Of a stretch of DNA of 64,000 nucleotides, positions 1-15,000 are shown piece by piece. Numbering within the stretch: the stretch's first letter is position 1; every line of letters starts with the position of its first letter. Location: NCBI GenBank assembly GCA_037893245.1, contig JBAIAA010000313.1, positions 1,300,001-1,364,000 of the forward strand. Direction: 5' to 3'. Position numbers and translations under genes: made by a program. The DNA is from Crossaster papposus (lineage: Eukaryota > Echinodermata > Asteroidea > Velatida > Solasteridae). The notes below the pieces were generated by a model. The model had not been told where the DNA came from and did no database searches. It saw only the letters and a program-made list of their open reading frames with translations.

Positions 1-72
1 TTATCCAATGCAATGAATTGAGCCTTATACTGAACCAACTCTAAACTGACTGACTGACTGAGTCTCTCCTAC

Positions 73-3000
73 CTGTCCATGTACTGTCTGGCTGCTACAT
101 TATCCAACGCATTGACTACCACATCCATCTCTTTAAAGAAGTCATCGTTGAAAACTGTCGTCTCGGTTTCGGGACAAACTGAAACAGAGAAAACAGATAG
201 AGAGAGTGAAGTTTCTTTTTAACCAGTTCGCGCCGGGATTATTTTAACATCACCGAGCCGAGGGGCGGGATTATTTTTAACGAAACTCGATCCGAAGCGG
301 GTTCAGGCCGATAGTGCCGGGAAGCACACCCACGCATTTCCGGCCTTGCTCGCTGCTGACAGACATTTCTGGCCTTGCTCATGGCATGTTTATGCATCAT
401 CCGTTTTGAATCTAGGGAAAACTTTGCGTTTATATACGTCATCCGGCGCGAACTGGTTAAGACTGCCTTTGTAAAACTGCAATATTTTGAGCACTTGTTG
501 ACATAAATTGCTTAATTTTGTCCATAAAATCACTGTTATTGGCAAAATAAAGACTATGGCTGGATTGATAGAGTGGATTTCTAGAGAGTTTCTCTATTTA
601 TTAGTGGTTATAATTATTTGATCACAAAGTGCTAATAAACAAATATTAAGGGGGATTTTCTGTTTGTGATGGGTGTATTTCATTCCCAAACATCTATCGG
701 TAGTTCAGATTTGCTATTACCTTTGTGTTGAAGAGCGTTTATATTAACACTTGGATTGATGTCCTGGGTTGATGCAGCTGCGGTTGTGGATTTGGGTTTC
801 TGAGCAACATCACCAAAACAAAAAATATCCATCTAAAATAGTTTCTAAAAACAATACTGCTTTCACAACTGTCAATATTTTTAAGAGATTTAAAGAGGAA
901 CATTCGCTTTTTATGGTTTTTTTTTCTTCTCTATTTGAAGCAACACAAGTGATCCGCGGGTTGCAAGTGTTTTCCCGTGTTCTCTAGTCACATTTTGTGC
1001 ATTTTAAACGACCTCAAATGACCCGTAGATGATCTTTGACCTACACACACGGATCATCCATCTGAGTTACATTAAAATCCATCAATTAGATGTAATTTGC
1101 ATTGGGAGATGTAGTTACATGTAAGCAACATTGACTGTGGTCAGTAGTTGGATGGGAGCTAGACCATCCCATGTTTTGCCCTGGTTGGTGGCTTATCTGG
1201 GACATGATAGGGCTCCTTCATCTTAGCCTGCGTCTTTTAATGCACATAAATCTCTCATGAAAGAGAAGGGGCTAGCCCCGGGGTTTCTGGATCCGCTGCC
1301 TAATGCCCCCTCCCTGAGTACGTTTGGAGTATATAGTTGATGCGATGCGCATTTGATCATATTTATATGGAATTTGCACAATATAAATATCAATTATTAT
1401 TATTTTTAATAAATTATAAATTATATATATAACTAACGCATGTTCTAAACTCCGCACATTTTCACTGACCGTTTCCTTCCGAATGATGCCGTTTCAGGTT
1501 GAAATTTGCTAACCGTCCCATCTTCACTTTGAGCAATACATTTCTGGTTAAATCTGTTGGTGCCTTCCCGAGCACATGTCAAAGTTCCCTAATATGCCTT
1601 GAACAAACCTGAATGTGGTGTGGTCTGAAGAGGAACTGCCGATTCAAATTGGATTTCTCGATGATGTCGTTGTCAGTGATGGTAATCTGAAAGCAAATCA
1701 ATGTCAAAGATGACCGTGTTTATTTTAATGAAACTATTTGTGTTGTGTAAATGTGAACCACTCTGCAAAAATGAGTCTGATGTGTTAAAAATGTTGTTTT
1801 TTTCCAGATTTACAGGTGGTCAGAAAAAAATTGATATATGGCACAACTCTGTAGTGTAATGCACTGGTCTTTTACAATTTTTGAAAATTTGCTTTTTCTC
1901 AGTTATATACAAAATGTCTTTGAAAAGAAATGGAAATTTACAATTGTAGTGCTTCATTAGATGCTATGGTAAGAGAATGACAAAACATAGATTAAATTTA
2001 ATTTAGGTATCAAAACAATCTTTTTAACCAGTTCGCGCCGGATGACGAATATAAACGCAAAAATTTCCCCAAATTCAAAACGGATGACGAATATATACGC
2101 CAAGTTCAAGTTCGGAAATGTATGTCAGCAGCGCGCAAGGCCGGAAATGCGTGGGTGTGCTACCCAGCACTATAGGCCTGAACACGCTTCGGATCGAGTT
2201 TCGTTAAAAATAATCCCGCCCGTCGGCTCGGCGATGTTAAAATAATCCCGGCGCGAACTGGTTAATCGGATCAGATCTGAAAATATAGGTGTAGGAGAAA
2301 CCAAAATGCCTTAAAACAATAAACAGCCCTTTACGTAAAAATGCATTTTGCGACATCAGACTCATTTTTGCAGAGCGGGTCACAAGAAATACAATCTACT
2401 AAAATTGTTTATTAAAAGCCATTTTTTTTGGGGGGGGGGGAAGCATTGGGAAATTATTAATTATATCAGGCTTCCAGTGGTAAAAATTAATCTGCGTATT
2501 GTATGCTTTCGTTAAAAGTACCCAGATGGCAGCAAAATTATGTCAGTAAAAGTACCTGGATGAGAACAATATTACTGTTGATATTGCCCTCATCGGGTTT
2601 TTTCGCTGGCTCCCACACAGTCAAGAGAGCTCGAGCGTAATACTAACGGTTGTTAACCAGTTCGCGCCGGATAACGTATATAAACGCAAACATTTCTCCA
2701 AATTCAAAACGGATGACGCATAAACACGCCAAGTTCAAGTTCGGAAATGTATACCAGCAGCGAGCAAGGCCGGAAATGCGTGGGTGTGCTTCCCGGCACT
2801 GTCAGCCTGAAACCGCTTCGGATCGAGTTTCGTTAAAAATAATCCCGCCCCTCGGCTCGGCGATATTAAAATAATCCCGGCGCGAACTGGTTAAACAGTG
2901 AACAAAGCCGCAGCAATATTCAACAAAAATGGCTGCTTCGAGCTAGCGGCGCAAGCAGTTCGCTTTGGTTTCTGAACTTCGAAGAACTTTTAAAGAACAA

Positions 3001-6000
3001 AAATTACTCTGAAGGCCACAAAACAGGCAGTACATCTTTCGGGAGACTACATTGTACCCGACAGAGGAAACAAAATCAACTTTAAAACGGTAGATAAGCC
3101 TACGCTTGCGAGTTGTTGTTTTTTCCAAGATTTATTAGAAAAGCAGACGGTAAGTTCCAACACTAACTTTATTGTTACAGCAAGACAGCGCGTCATTGAA
3201 TAGCATTCGTACAAGAATTCATTATTAACAAATTTTGCTTTGATCCAGTCTTCAGCCCGATATTAATAATATTAATATTAGATGTCTTTTTTTCAGGGGA
3301 TACAAGATTAAATTGCACTCGCTATAACACTTTATTCTTGTATCCTCTCAAAGCCATCCATTATTATATAAATATTCTGTTTAGACTGGTTCATATTAAA
3401 GGGATTGGTATTTGGAACCCAATGTTTGTTTCAATCCTATATAGATATATACCATAAAACTAACCTGTAAAAATTTCATTTCAAAAGATGGTAGCGATTT
3501 TGAGATATTGCCGAAAATCTGGAGCGGTTATGTCCACGCAGAAAGAATAATCTGCATTGGAATACACAGTCTGAGAAACGTCACTGCAGTAACGCTTCTC
3601 AGATTCAAATTTTTGGGGATAAAAAGTGATATCTTTTTCCATAACCGCAGTACTTCGAAGTGACAAGTTTCTAAAAATGCATTATACTATCCAAAGCTGC
3701 TGTACTTCTTACCAAGTAGGATTTTATTGCCATTAATTTTTGGAGTAATTACTAAACGTATACGATCCCTTTAAATGTAAATATGAACACGGAGTGATTT
3801 GCCATCACTGAGTTGAAAAGTGTTCAACTTTTGCAAATTTGCAGCGACAGAACTTGCCCAGATGCCACATATTCTCTTTCGCCCCATGTACGAACTGGTC
3901 TTGAGGATCATTTTCCCAAACGTTCAATTAAAAAAAAAAATTCCTGAAAGAAACAAATTTGAAAAAATTACACGAATCATTGATGATAATCACCTTGCCC
4001 GTATTGGCTGCAGCGATCCCTAACAATGCATAGTTCTTCAGCATCTCACAGCCTATAGCACCGCAGCCTACCATGAACAACTTAAGACTGTGAAACTTCC
4101 CAAGGAGATCCTCACCAAGACAGATCCGTAGAGCATCATATCGATCATTCCTAAAAGACAAAGACCACTTTATTGACTAATTCGAGTTGATTTGGTGGAT
4201 TTGGTGGATTCGCATGATACAAATGATTTAGATGATTTGATTGATTTGATTGATTTGAATGATTTGGTGGAATTTGTTGATTTGAATGATTTGGTTTAGT
4301 ATAGATGATTTAGTTGATTTGAATGATTTTGTTGATTTGCATAATGTGAATGATTTAGATGATTTGGTTGATTTGAATGATTTGGTTGATATTAACGATT
4401 TAGTTGATTTGGTTGATTTTAATGATTTGATTTATTTAATTTAAATGCTAATTGCATTTATAAATTGACCACAATAAAGAAAACAAATAGGTTTGCAACT
4501 AAAAAAGTAAAAATCGTCTATATAAAAAAACAAATATATTTTTAAGCACAAATTTCTGCTTGTCAGGTGCATGAAAAAGTGCACCGACGTAACCTTCATG
4601 AAAGACGAGACAAGATACCCACTCTCTCCATTCCTTCAAATTGTAATCAAGGCAGATTTTGGGAATGATCAAAATACTTGCCAGGAGACCACTATCTCTT
4701 CTACTCACCTAGGTTGGAACGCACCAGCTGGATACTGGTCCAGATCTTTCAATAGTTCCCTTGCATCCAGATGCAACTGTCAAGATGAAGAAAACACAGA
4801 CATACATGTTTAACCAGTTCGCGCCAGTATTATTTTAATATCACCGAGCCGAGGCACGGGATTATTTTTAACGAAACTCGATCCGAGGCGCGTTTAGGCC
4901 GATGGTACTGGGAAGCACATCCATGCATTTTCTGCCTTGCTCACTGCCGACAGACATTCCCGGCCTTGCTCGTGACGTGTTCATGTGTCAGCTGTTTTGA
5001 ATCTGGAGAAAACTTTGCTTGTATATACGTCCTCCGGCGCAAACTGGTTAAGCATTACATACCTAGTGTGGAAATTCCTTTGTACCCAGTGAAAATACTT
5101 AATTCACTCGTACCAGGAATATTTTTTCAACCTCATTTTTTTTCAATCTTGATTCCTTTGAGTTTCCTTTTTAATTTGGCCACAAACAACCCTAATCTAA
5201 TAAAATTGCCTTTAAAGCTGTTTTTTTATCTATAGGGAAACCTTGTGTGGACGTGGGCGAATGCACACAACGTCCTCACAACCTGCACTGTGTGGACATC
5301 TTTTGTTCAGAGGTCCACACATTGAATGCAATACATGTACACACACTAACACAAAATGGATAATTCTACACTTTGTGCAATATCTGACAAAGTGTTTGTG
5401 TTCGTGCACCACATAACGACCGAGGGGCGAGACACAAAGGAGAACAAAGGAAACAAAAGCCCCTCGGTCGGCGGTATGAATGGAAAAATTCGGTCCTCGA
5501 TCGACGGTGCAAGCGCAAAGCAATGGGGATTGGGTATAACGTAGGAATAAAGGAAAACACAATATCGAGCCTCGATCGTTATGTGGTTCACGACTGTGTG
5601 CTCTTGTATCGTATTACGATCGAGGGTCGAAACACAAAAAAGAACAAAGGAAACAAAGGATCCTCGATCGACGGTTTGATTGTCCGAATTCGGTCCTCGA
5701 TCGTTGGGGCAAGCGCTAAGGTAATGGGGTTTGGGTATAACATAGAAATAAAGGAAAACACAATAGGGGATCCTTGATCGTTATGTGATTCACGACTGGC
5801 TGTGCTTTTGCATGTTCTCACTTTACATGTTGATGAGGAGGTAATCTTGCCAACAAGGAACAATTTCACCCAATTCACATTTGTGAGGTGTTCTGGCAAA
5901 ATGAGACGGAACTGGGTACATGGCATAGCAGAGAAAAATGCAAAATAGTGAATAATGGGCGATTTCTTTTTCTTCAAATGTATTGATATCTGTAATATTT

Positions 6001-9000
6001 AGTATGCCTACTAACTATATTTTGTTAATACTGGTAGTAAAATAGTAGTAAAATAAAAGTGCTTTAAAAAAAACCAATTGGTATTTTTTTCATATCACAG
6101 TTACGAAACTCAAGGTATTTTCCTCAATATTTTACTTTTGTTTATACATGCGAAGTTTAAACAGCTAAACTTGTTAATAGAATGTTTGATTGAAGCGCAA
6201 CAAACAGCATTGTAAGGACATTTTTATTATTTTGTCAAATACCTGAGAACCCTCCTTTCAACCTCATTTGTGACCCGCTCCATCAAAATCAGGAATAAGT
6301 CTTAAACTGACTTTTTGAGATATGCACATGGTGAGAAAGGTAATTCCATGAGCTTTCTAATAATACCCATCACAAGTGTGTATCTATTTAGGTTAACGAG
6401 TTATGGTCTGATGATCTGAAATTCGGTACCCTCTGGAGACCTGAACACAATGTGTATAATGGAGACAAAAGGTCTCTGGAGGGTAAATTTCTATAGATGA
6501 ATAGGTCTCCACTGGCAATTTCACGAATTAGATTTTTGGAGTGTGCCTCAAATTACTCAAAAACTAGGTTTAGGATGTGGGTTAGGGTTAGTGTTTGGGT
6601 TAGGGTATGATATAGGGTATATTGGGTCGAAATTTCAACCCAGGAAATTAATTGTGGTTGAAATAGGAGCATTCTGAAAAAGGTGCCCAACTTTTTAACC
6701 AGTTTTTTCACGAAAACAAAAAGATGTCTCCACTGGGATACAAATTTGAGAGTTAATGAAGATGACAGGTGTATATTTATTTGCCAGATCCACATTCCGA
6801 GAAAAACAGCTTTGAAATAAACAAAATTGACCAAAATCATACGGACAGCGCACCCAAATCCTCTTCATTTTCATCTTTATTGATCGTTTTTACATACAAA
6901 ACATTAATGACAATAATCTGTGATAACTACACTTCCTAAAAATACAATGTTCAGAAAATCGACTTGGTCACGATTTTCACCCATGCGTTCACTTCAACGG
7001 CCGATTGCGTAAAACGGCCTCAGCGACTTATTCCTGATTACGATGGAGCGGGTCACATTTTGCCAGAACCCCTTTACTCCCCCCTCCCCAACATAATAAT
7101 TAATATTACACTAGACTTCTCCACTGGTTGACAGGGGTGAACTTCACAGTGCATGGGGAGAATCACCCCTCTGTAATTAATGAGATCATCCTAAACCTAC
7201 CCATTGGTTGATAGGGGTGAACTTCCCAGTGAGTGCTTTCAGGACCTCTTGAGCAATGATCCCACCCATGGTGGCGGTCAGCGGGACAAAACACCCCTCG
7301 GCAGTAAATGAGATCATCCGGAGACTCTCCTCATCCAGAGGACAGAGGGCGCTCTTTAGTCTGACGTTCACCTGTCGGGCAATCTTTATAAATGCATTGC
7401 TGTCCTCTACCGATCTGTTTATAAAAAATATAAAATAATTTATATGAATTTTTGTTTTCCTATACTTTTTAACAACAGAATATATTTATAAATCTAACCT
7501 TCCCAAATCTTTAAAAATTCTCTTTAAAAAGGGAGGAATTTGGAGTATTGTTTTTGGAAGTTGAAGCTTCGGAAGATTTTGCAGGATAGAGGGCACTAGA
7601 GAATTTTACCAGTTGGAGGAAAATGGAGGATCCAATAGCCTAGTTAGTAAAGAGGTGTGCTATGGATCGAAAGGTCTGTGGTTCTAATCCGGCTATCGTT
7701 AACGTTTATCTTTTCTTAGCCAAATTGCCTTTTGGGTTATTTAAACCATAAAGCAAGGCTAAAGAGAAAATAAGTGTACATACAGGAAGGGTACAATAAG
7801 TGCCTTGAAAAATACAACAAGAACTGCTATACAAGTTTATATAGTGACTTCCGAACTGACCTGACCCCAGGAAGTCTGCCCTGATCTTCTCTGAACTGCT
7901 GCAGTGAGCAGATGGCAATGTGAGAGAAGATAGGATCCTTGAGGAAGTCTACAAACGTTGTTGACGGAGAGGCCAGTTGCTTCTTTAAGCTTTCCTGTTG
8001 TGAGCAATTAATTTAATTTACTAATGACATAAGATTATGTCTAAGAATAGTCAATTTGTAAAATTAAATAAAGTGGTAGAAATGTGTTGATTACAAACTA
8101 AAAAATTACCCTTATGCCTTTTAAAATTAATTTTAAGGTTTACACCATTCAGATTTTTAAAAATTAAAATAATATATAAAAAAAAAAATCGACCGGGCAG
8201 GAAGATTATACTTTTTATTTTATAAATTCCACATCTTCAATTAAAGTCCTTTACATCAAAGAAAATCTGCCAACATGGACCGCATTATCACTACAAAAAC
8301 TAAAATTAAGACTTTGAAAAGAAAATGAGGGAGCAAGCTTTGTAAATTAACTCACAGAAATTCTCATTTTTGACAGTTTTGATTGTTTCCAACGCTGTTT
8401 ACCTGAAATCTATTGCTTTGAACGAACAGGGCGCACATGCAGCCAAAAAATGTGCGCATTTGGAATGTTTTTTGTTTGTCCAAGATCTGGAATATCATGT
8501 GATGTTCATGGATAATGGCCATGGACGGCAATAGGTCAAGGGTTTGGTGAAAAATTTGTCTAAAGACTACATTTATTATAGAGAATTTATTTTTAGTAAA
8601 AACATAAAATATATAATAAAAATCGGGGCGGGCGGTAATGTAAACCTAAAAAATAATTTTAACTTGCCTAATGCGATTGCGGAAGATAATAAGTATTTTC
8701 TCATTCACACACTCAATTTGTTTTAAAAATAAAAGGAAACCATATGTGACCCAGCATGAGTAAATGAGACACTTTGAGGCAAAAACTAAATTTGAGATTT
8801 TGATTTCATCATTTAAAGCTAAACAAGCTTTAAATGATAAAATCAAAATCTCAATTTTCATTTTTGCCGCAAAGTGTCTCATTTACTCGTGCTGGGTCAC
8901 ATATTGTAAATATTGTTCAATATTGCATATTGCATATTGTTTAAAATATCAAATATCTTTGTGCTGGATTTGAACCCTCTACTAGTGACTTACAAATGTT

Positions 9001-12000
9001 ACTGTCTTTGGAACTTTGACTTCGACAGCAATGCCTCCATTTTCATACGGCTGGTACTCGTTACCACTGGTGTCACATATACTGTAGGCATATGGAGATA
9101 ATACTGGGAGGGGGGGGGGGTTATTAAAAAGAAAAATCATCAAACAAATTTAAAATTTGTACTTTTTCAATTCAAATTGTGCATCAATTTTCAACTGGTT
9201 GCAAATTTGAAAACAAATTTACACCTACCGTTTTAAAGGTCATATACATCATTTGCAGACATTGAAACATTTTACCATTAAGAAATATCATACCTAATAT
9301 TTAAAAGTAAATAATGATTCAAGGCATCCAGCAAAATGATTACGCAAGGTATTGGTATCCTGTCATTGCTTCGAAAATTCAAATTTTATAAAAACAAAAT
9401 CCCGATTGCTCAACGACGCTGTTCTTCTTGCTTTTTTTCCCCGGCATCCATGATTGTAAAACTTCGGACAGGTCAGTTATTTGTAATATAAAAAATATAT
9501 AGGGCCACTCCACACAAAAGTGGACATGACTAAAGTAGAAGAATAATAAAATGTTCTAAACTACCAGCACAACACCAACTGTTGTGTCAAATCAAAGGGG
9601 CGGAGATATATTTCATTTGGGTGTTGTGCCTCTGAAAATGTAATTAAAAAGTAATTATTTGTACCAAAACCTGTTTTATTTTTGGCTAACCCTTTTTTTT
9701 TCTTTTTTTTTTAACACTATGCTTAAAACGGTCAAGTAAACTCAACATTGGTAAGGAATTTTGAGGTTAATTTAGTATTCAGTATTAAAGTCTCATTTTC
9801 CATTTGAGTTTATGTGTTATCCAGAGGCCATGCTGTTACCATCACACTATTTACCATACACCATCTTATTTATGATAACGCATTTAAACCATGAGAATGA
9901 TTTAATTTTTTACTGTGATATTATACCGTAGCTGGAAACAATACTACATTCAGTGTCTGTGCCCTTTTGGGCCTCACTCTGTTACCGCGCTAATTAATAT
10001 TCATATCTTAAAAATGAAAAGAATTTTGTTGTATTTAAAGGTTGTTACAGTAATAGTAGACCTGTTATAACCAAACATTTGTTCCAAACAATAAACTTGT
10101 GAAAGTTATTTGCACTTTATAGCGTCACATTACATTCAAGACTATCAGAAAATACAGAAGAAGTTGTCTCAGAAATCTGAGCTATTTAACTTTTGTTTAC
10201 CTTTTACTTGTTGTGTGCTTCCATTTAGAACTGTCGTCCCTTCAACTTCTTTGAATGTAACGTAGTCCCCTGACTCAAAGCCATGCATTCGGTTGTCGAG
10301 ACTGGTAATCACTCCTGGATTCGCCTTTAAAAATAAAACATTTATAAAGTAAATTCTTATGTATTCTTGCTGTTGGTTAATAAAACAAAAATACACAAAT
10401 TGTCAAAAGCTAATATATGGCCTATAGAGTGTGTAAGTTGACCACAAGAACGTACTGGACTTTACGAAAAACCGAACTTCCGGGATCATCGTATAGGAGT
10501 TCCAACAATTAAAAGCAAGTAGTTTTTTGAAATACTTTGTTCTGTCGCTGTTCTTTTTACTGAAAGGTAGATAAAAACGTTTAAATAAATATTATTTTTC
10601 ATTTCAATGTACAAAATGTAAAGGATATATCAAATTATGGTAAAAGGAGAGCGACAAATTCTAGTTAACCAGTTCGCGCCGGATGACGAATATAAACGCA
10701 AAGTTTTCCCCAGATTAAAAACAGATGACGTATAAACACGCCACGAGCAAGGCCAGAAATGTCTGTCAGCAGCGAGCAAGGCCGGAAATGTCTGTCAGCA
10801 GCGAGCAAGGCCGGAAATGCGTGGGTGTGCTTCCCGGTACTGGCGGCCTGAACCTGCTTCGGATCGAGTTTCGTTAAAAATAATTCCTGGCGTTGGCTCG
10901 GTGATGTTAAAATTATCCCGGCGCGAACTGGTTAAGTCATACGTACATCATTTCATTGTTCTCGTTCACACGCTAGTATTTTTTTGTTAATGCAGTACAG
11001 GAATGTCCTGCTGACCAACTGACTCAAATAGTGACATCTGCATAGGACGGCTTAGAAGCAGCATTCAGTTCATTCATTCATTCATTTCCACTTATTCAAT
11101 TCATACGAATTGGGAGTTGACAAGCTAGTTACAACAACTATAAGTGGAGGAGGTCTCCAAAAAGCAAAGCTTGTAAACCGGAGATCCCCTTATGTGTACT
11201 TAATGACCTTTAAATTATAAATGTTCAAGTATGACATTAATAAACGTACACAATGAGTTAATTAAGTTACTATACACATCTAAGGACATACATACATGTA
11301 GGACAAACACGACAAAACAACATGAGGAGGTTAACAATTAATCAAGGGTGTCAATTACAAAGATTTACAAAACAAGTAAATACAACTGGCATTAATCAAT
11401 CTTGACAATATTTTTCCAGAAGCCATGATTTAAGTTTCTTTTTTAAAGCTTGGACACTATTGACTGTTTTGAGATTATCACTCAGAGAGTTCCAGAATTT
11501 AGGACCCTGAAATGACACACAATTCATTGATTTAGAAAGACGTATACGGGGAATATGAAAATCTCTGGCAGATCTGGTATGATACGAATGAATTTGGGTA
11601 TTTAAAGTAAACATATTCTGAAAAGATTTTGGTAATGTTTTAGCCTTGAATTGATGCATAAATGCACCAAGCTGCAACAAATATATATCAATAACCTTGA
11701 GAGTGTTGTGATTATAAAACAACGGGTCAGAAGGACTGATTGACACCATTCCTTCTTCATTCAACGCAATCTGTCTTACCTTGGTGATATTGGCAATGAA
11801 TGATTCCCTGGTTTCCTCTCCTGTTGGGTCCATAATGGTGAATTCAGGTCCAAAGTCACAGAATGTGTAACAATACAGTCCAAATACATCACCAGCAATG
11901 AACTGCGAATAAAAAAGAAAGCCTTTGCAGATCTAATACAATCTATTTCAAAAACAGCAAACATAATTTGTATTCATAAATACCTGGGACAGTTTAGGCA

Positions 12001-15000
12001 TTCCTATTGGTCGAGATCCCATCACGTGGCCGGTATTAAAGGGACGATAAAGACATGGCTGGAAGTGTTTAAAACCAGCTGGCAACAAAACATTATATCC
12101 GTCCCCAGGGCTTACTTTATTTCCAACCGTACCTCGTCTCCAATAGTAAGAGCGGGTAGTGTTGGGCGCGTACAGCCAATGGCAGTAATGGTCTGGATCA
12201 TAGTAAATACGCTTTATTGCATGTATTGTGTAGAGCGACAGAGGCGGAAACATGTCATTTGACACACACAGAATGGCGAAACACCGAAATTGACTTGCAA
12301 CAATTTTCCGGGATTTTCGGGGCTTTTTTGGCTGGATTTTCAAAAAAGGTATTTATGAATGGGAATAAATGTGTGTTCGGTCGGTATTAATCACTCTGTT
12401 TAATACCGCTTGGAGTCTGGTTGCTGATAATTACCCTCGCCTTCGCCTTCGGCTCGGGTAATTATCAGCACCCAGACTCCAAGCGGTATTAAACAGAGTG
12501 ATTAAAACCTCTCGAACACACATTTATTCCCTTATTTAATGAGAGAAATCCATCTGATTTAAACAAACCACCTTAATGGGAGGTTGTTGATTTCGGCAGA
12601 ACTCGTCCACTGTGAGGAGCAGACTCAGAGGAGCTTCAGTTAGGACGACACACTGGTACTGACGAAGGAAGCCAAGGTCAGACTCTATGGTCAGACTAGC
12701 CGTGGAGTACGTGATGGAGACATGAGGGTTGAGCTCGGCTAGAGGGGCCTGGCTGGCCTCGGCCCTGCAAGCAAACGAATATTTTGGTTTGGGAGGAGGG
12801 GGGAAAGGGGGGGGGGGGGAGGGACACCCAGAAACATGGAACTGAAAAGCGATGGCATCATATGTGACTCACTCCACAAAATGTTGCAAACAAGTGAAAC
12901 AGAGCATTGAATTTGCGGTCTATGGGTAAAGCTGCAGGTTGTAGGTTCGAGTCCAGCCTGGAACTAGGGTGCGTGTGCCCTTGGGCAAGGCACTTTGTCA
13001 CTCTTTGCTTCTCCCCACCCAGGAGTAAAATTGTTACCTGTGAGGGTAGAGATGGTTGTTAATTATTAGCTGCCTTGTTCCGAAATGGCAGCCTTGAGCT
13101 CTATACTCCCCAGGGAGCTGATATGGTATTTGGAATGTTTCGTGGGCCCAATGCATGACCAGGGTAACAATGATACATCACCGTGTATCCTTAGGCAAGT
13201 TGGCACTATAAAAATCTAGTTCAAAAACAAATATTATGTATTTTCTGGGCAATCGACATGGGGTCTTTTAGCGACCAATGGAGTGTATTCGAATAGCAGC
13301 AGTGCTTGTTTTGAAAGTCTATTTTCTCGTGGGGCTATTTTTTCGTATGCACCTCTTTTCGTGCATACCGTGAAATGGGCTTATATCTAGTGCATTATGA
13401 ATTGGGCATGGTTAGGGCCTATGGGTTTACTCCTTGGCCACAGCAAACCTTAGACAAATTTGCCATTTCACTGATCGCTATCGCTCTGTACCTGTTTCGT
13501 TTAGCGGCGACGTCCTCCTCTCTCAGAAAGAACTGTGTTCCAAGGTCCTTGCACGTTGCTGTCTTAGTGTCATGAACCATCAATGACTACCAAAAAATAT
13601 AACAAATAAACAGTACAGTATTATAGACTTCAAAGCCTCATACATCCAGCTAAAAATACCTACAAATACAGAATCAGTTTCATCAGAAGAATTATGAGAT
13701 TTGACTTACCCTAACTCCCGCCAATGTTACATTTTTAGCTGAAATGCAATGGAACAAAAAGGCATTTTTAAAAGTTATTAACCCTAACCCCTTGCAGGGT
13801 ATCTTAATACTAGAAAATATCCTAAATCTGCCAAAATCCACCAATTTTGTCACACACCCAAATGTTGGTCAATATATGGAGGTATCCTGAATCCATCAAA
13901 ATACTGCAGGAATGAGTAAACTGATGAATAATAACTCTCCCAGATGCAGAAGTCACTTTGGGGCCAGTTGGTCAGCAGCACAAAGATACACATTACACAA
14001 AGTACTCCTAATATGTGACCAGGGCCCAATTTCATAGAGCTGCTAAGCAAAAACATTTGCTTAGCACAAAAAGTCTTGCTCATTAAAAACAGGTTACCAA
14101 CCAAAATTATACGTGTTTTTTCATGCTAAGCAAAAAAACAGCTGATTATCAATCCAGAACAATAAAGATCAGGGAAAATTTTGGTCTGTAACCTTGTTTT
14201 TGCCAAGGACAAATTGTCATGCTAAGCAAATGTTTGTGCTTAGCAGCTCTATGAAATTGGTCCCAGCTCTACAAAAAGGTGTATGTCGCAAAATAGTAAA
14301 ATTGAGTTATATACATGCTTAAAATGCCCACAATGTGAGCTTTGATTTGATATATAATAGAGCTCCATAGCCCCTCTCATTTTGGAAATATGACGTGCTT
14401 ACATATTGATTACTTCCTTTTACACGACTGAGAAAACAGGCTTTGAAATAGCCAGCTCATGTCCTACAACAGAACGATGCACACAAAATGGTGGTTTTTG
14501 CCACTTTATTTATCAAAATCAACATTTTTTTAAAGAAACCTGAAACTGTAGGTATAAGATGTCATTCATGACAAAAAATAAAAATCCCATTTTGATGAAA
14601 TGTTTACCCTCTCAACGTTGAGCGGGCCATTACATGATAGTGCACAGCGCGACTTAATACACCTTTTTGTACAGCCGGTCACATATAGTGATGATATTGT
14701 GCTGTTTTGTGTATAATGTTTCCAGTATCTCACTGGGAAAATCCATGTCCACTGCCTAGTGGACCGGTACGTAGTCTACGATCCAGTGTAGTCCACAAGG
14801 TAGTCATAGACAACCCAAAACTGCACAGCCCGTGAGTCAATTTGTGCTGTCTGACAACATGTATGTACACTGAAGTTATACAGAATTGTGTTCCAGGAAG
14901 CACATGCAAAAGACTGGACTGTGTACATTTGTGCATAATTTTGTGCTGTCAAACCATACAGTATGTACAATGTACATTGACCCTAATCCTGCCAGACACA

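Noticed and set aside
2042-2874. Repeated ~70-aa ORFs with [13 protein letters not shown] in several places
   Set aside because: The same peptide appears wherever the TTAA MITE occurs. Conservation comes from recent copying of DNA; copies differ by indels and lack a constant start, so it is not a gene family.
6575-6610. Telomere-like GGGTTAGGGTTAG stretch
   Set aside because: Only two or three imperfect units inside a nested repeat; not a telomeric array.
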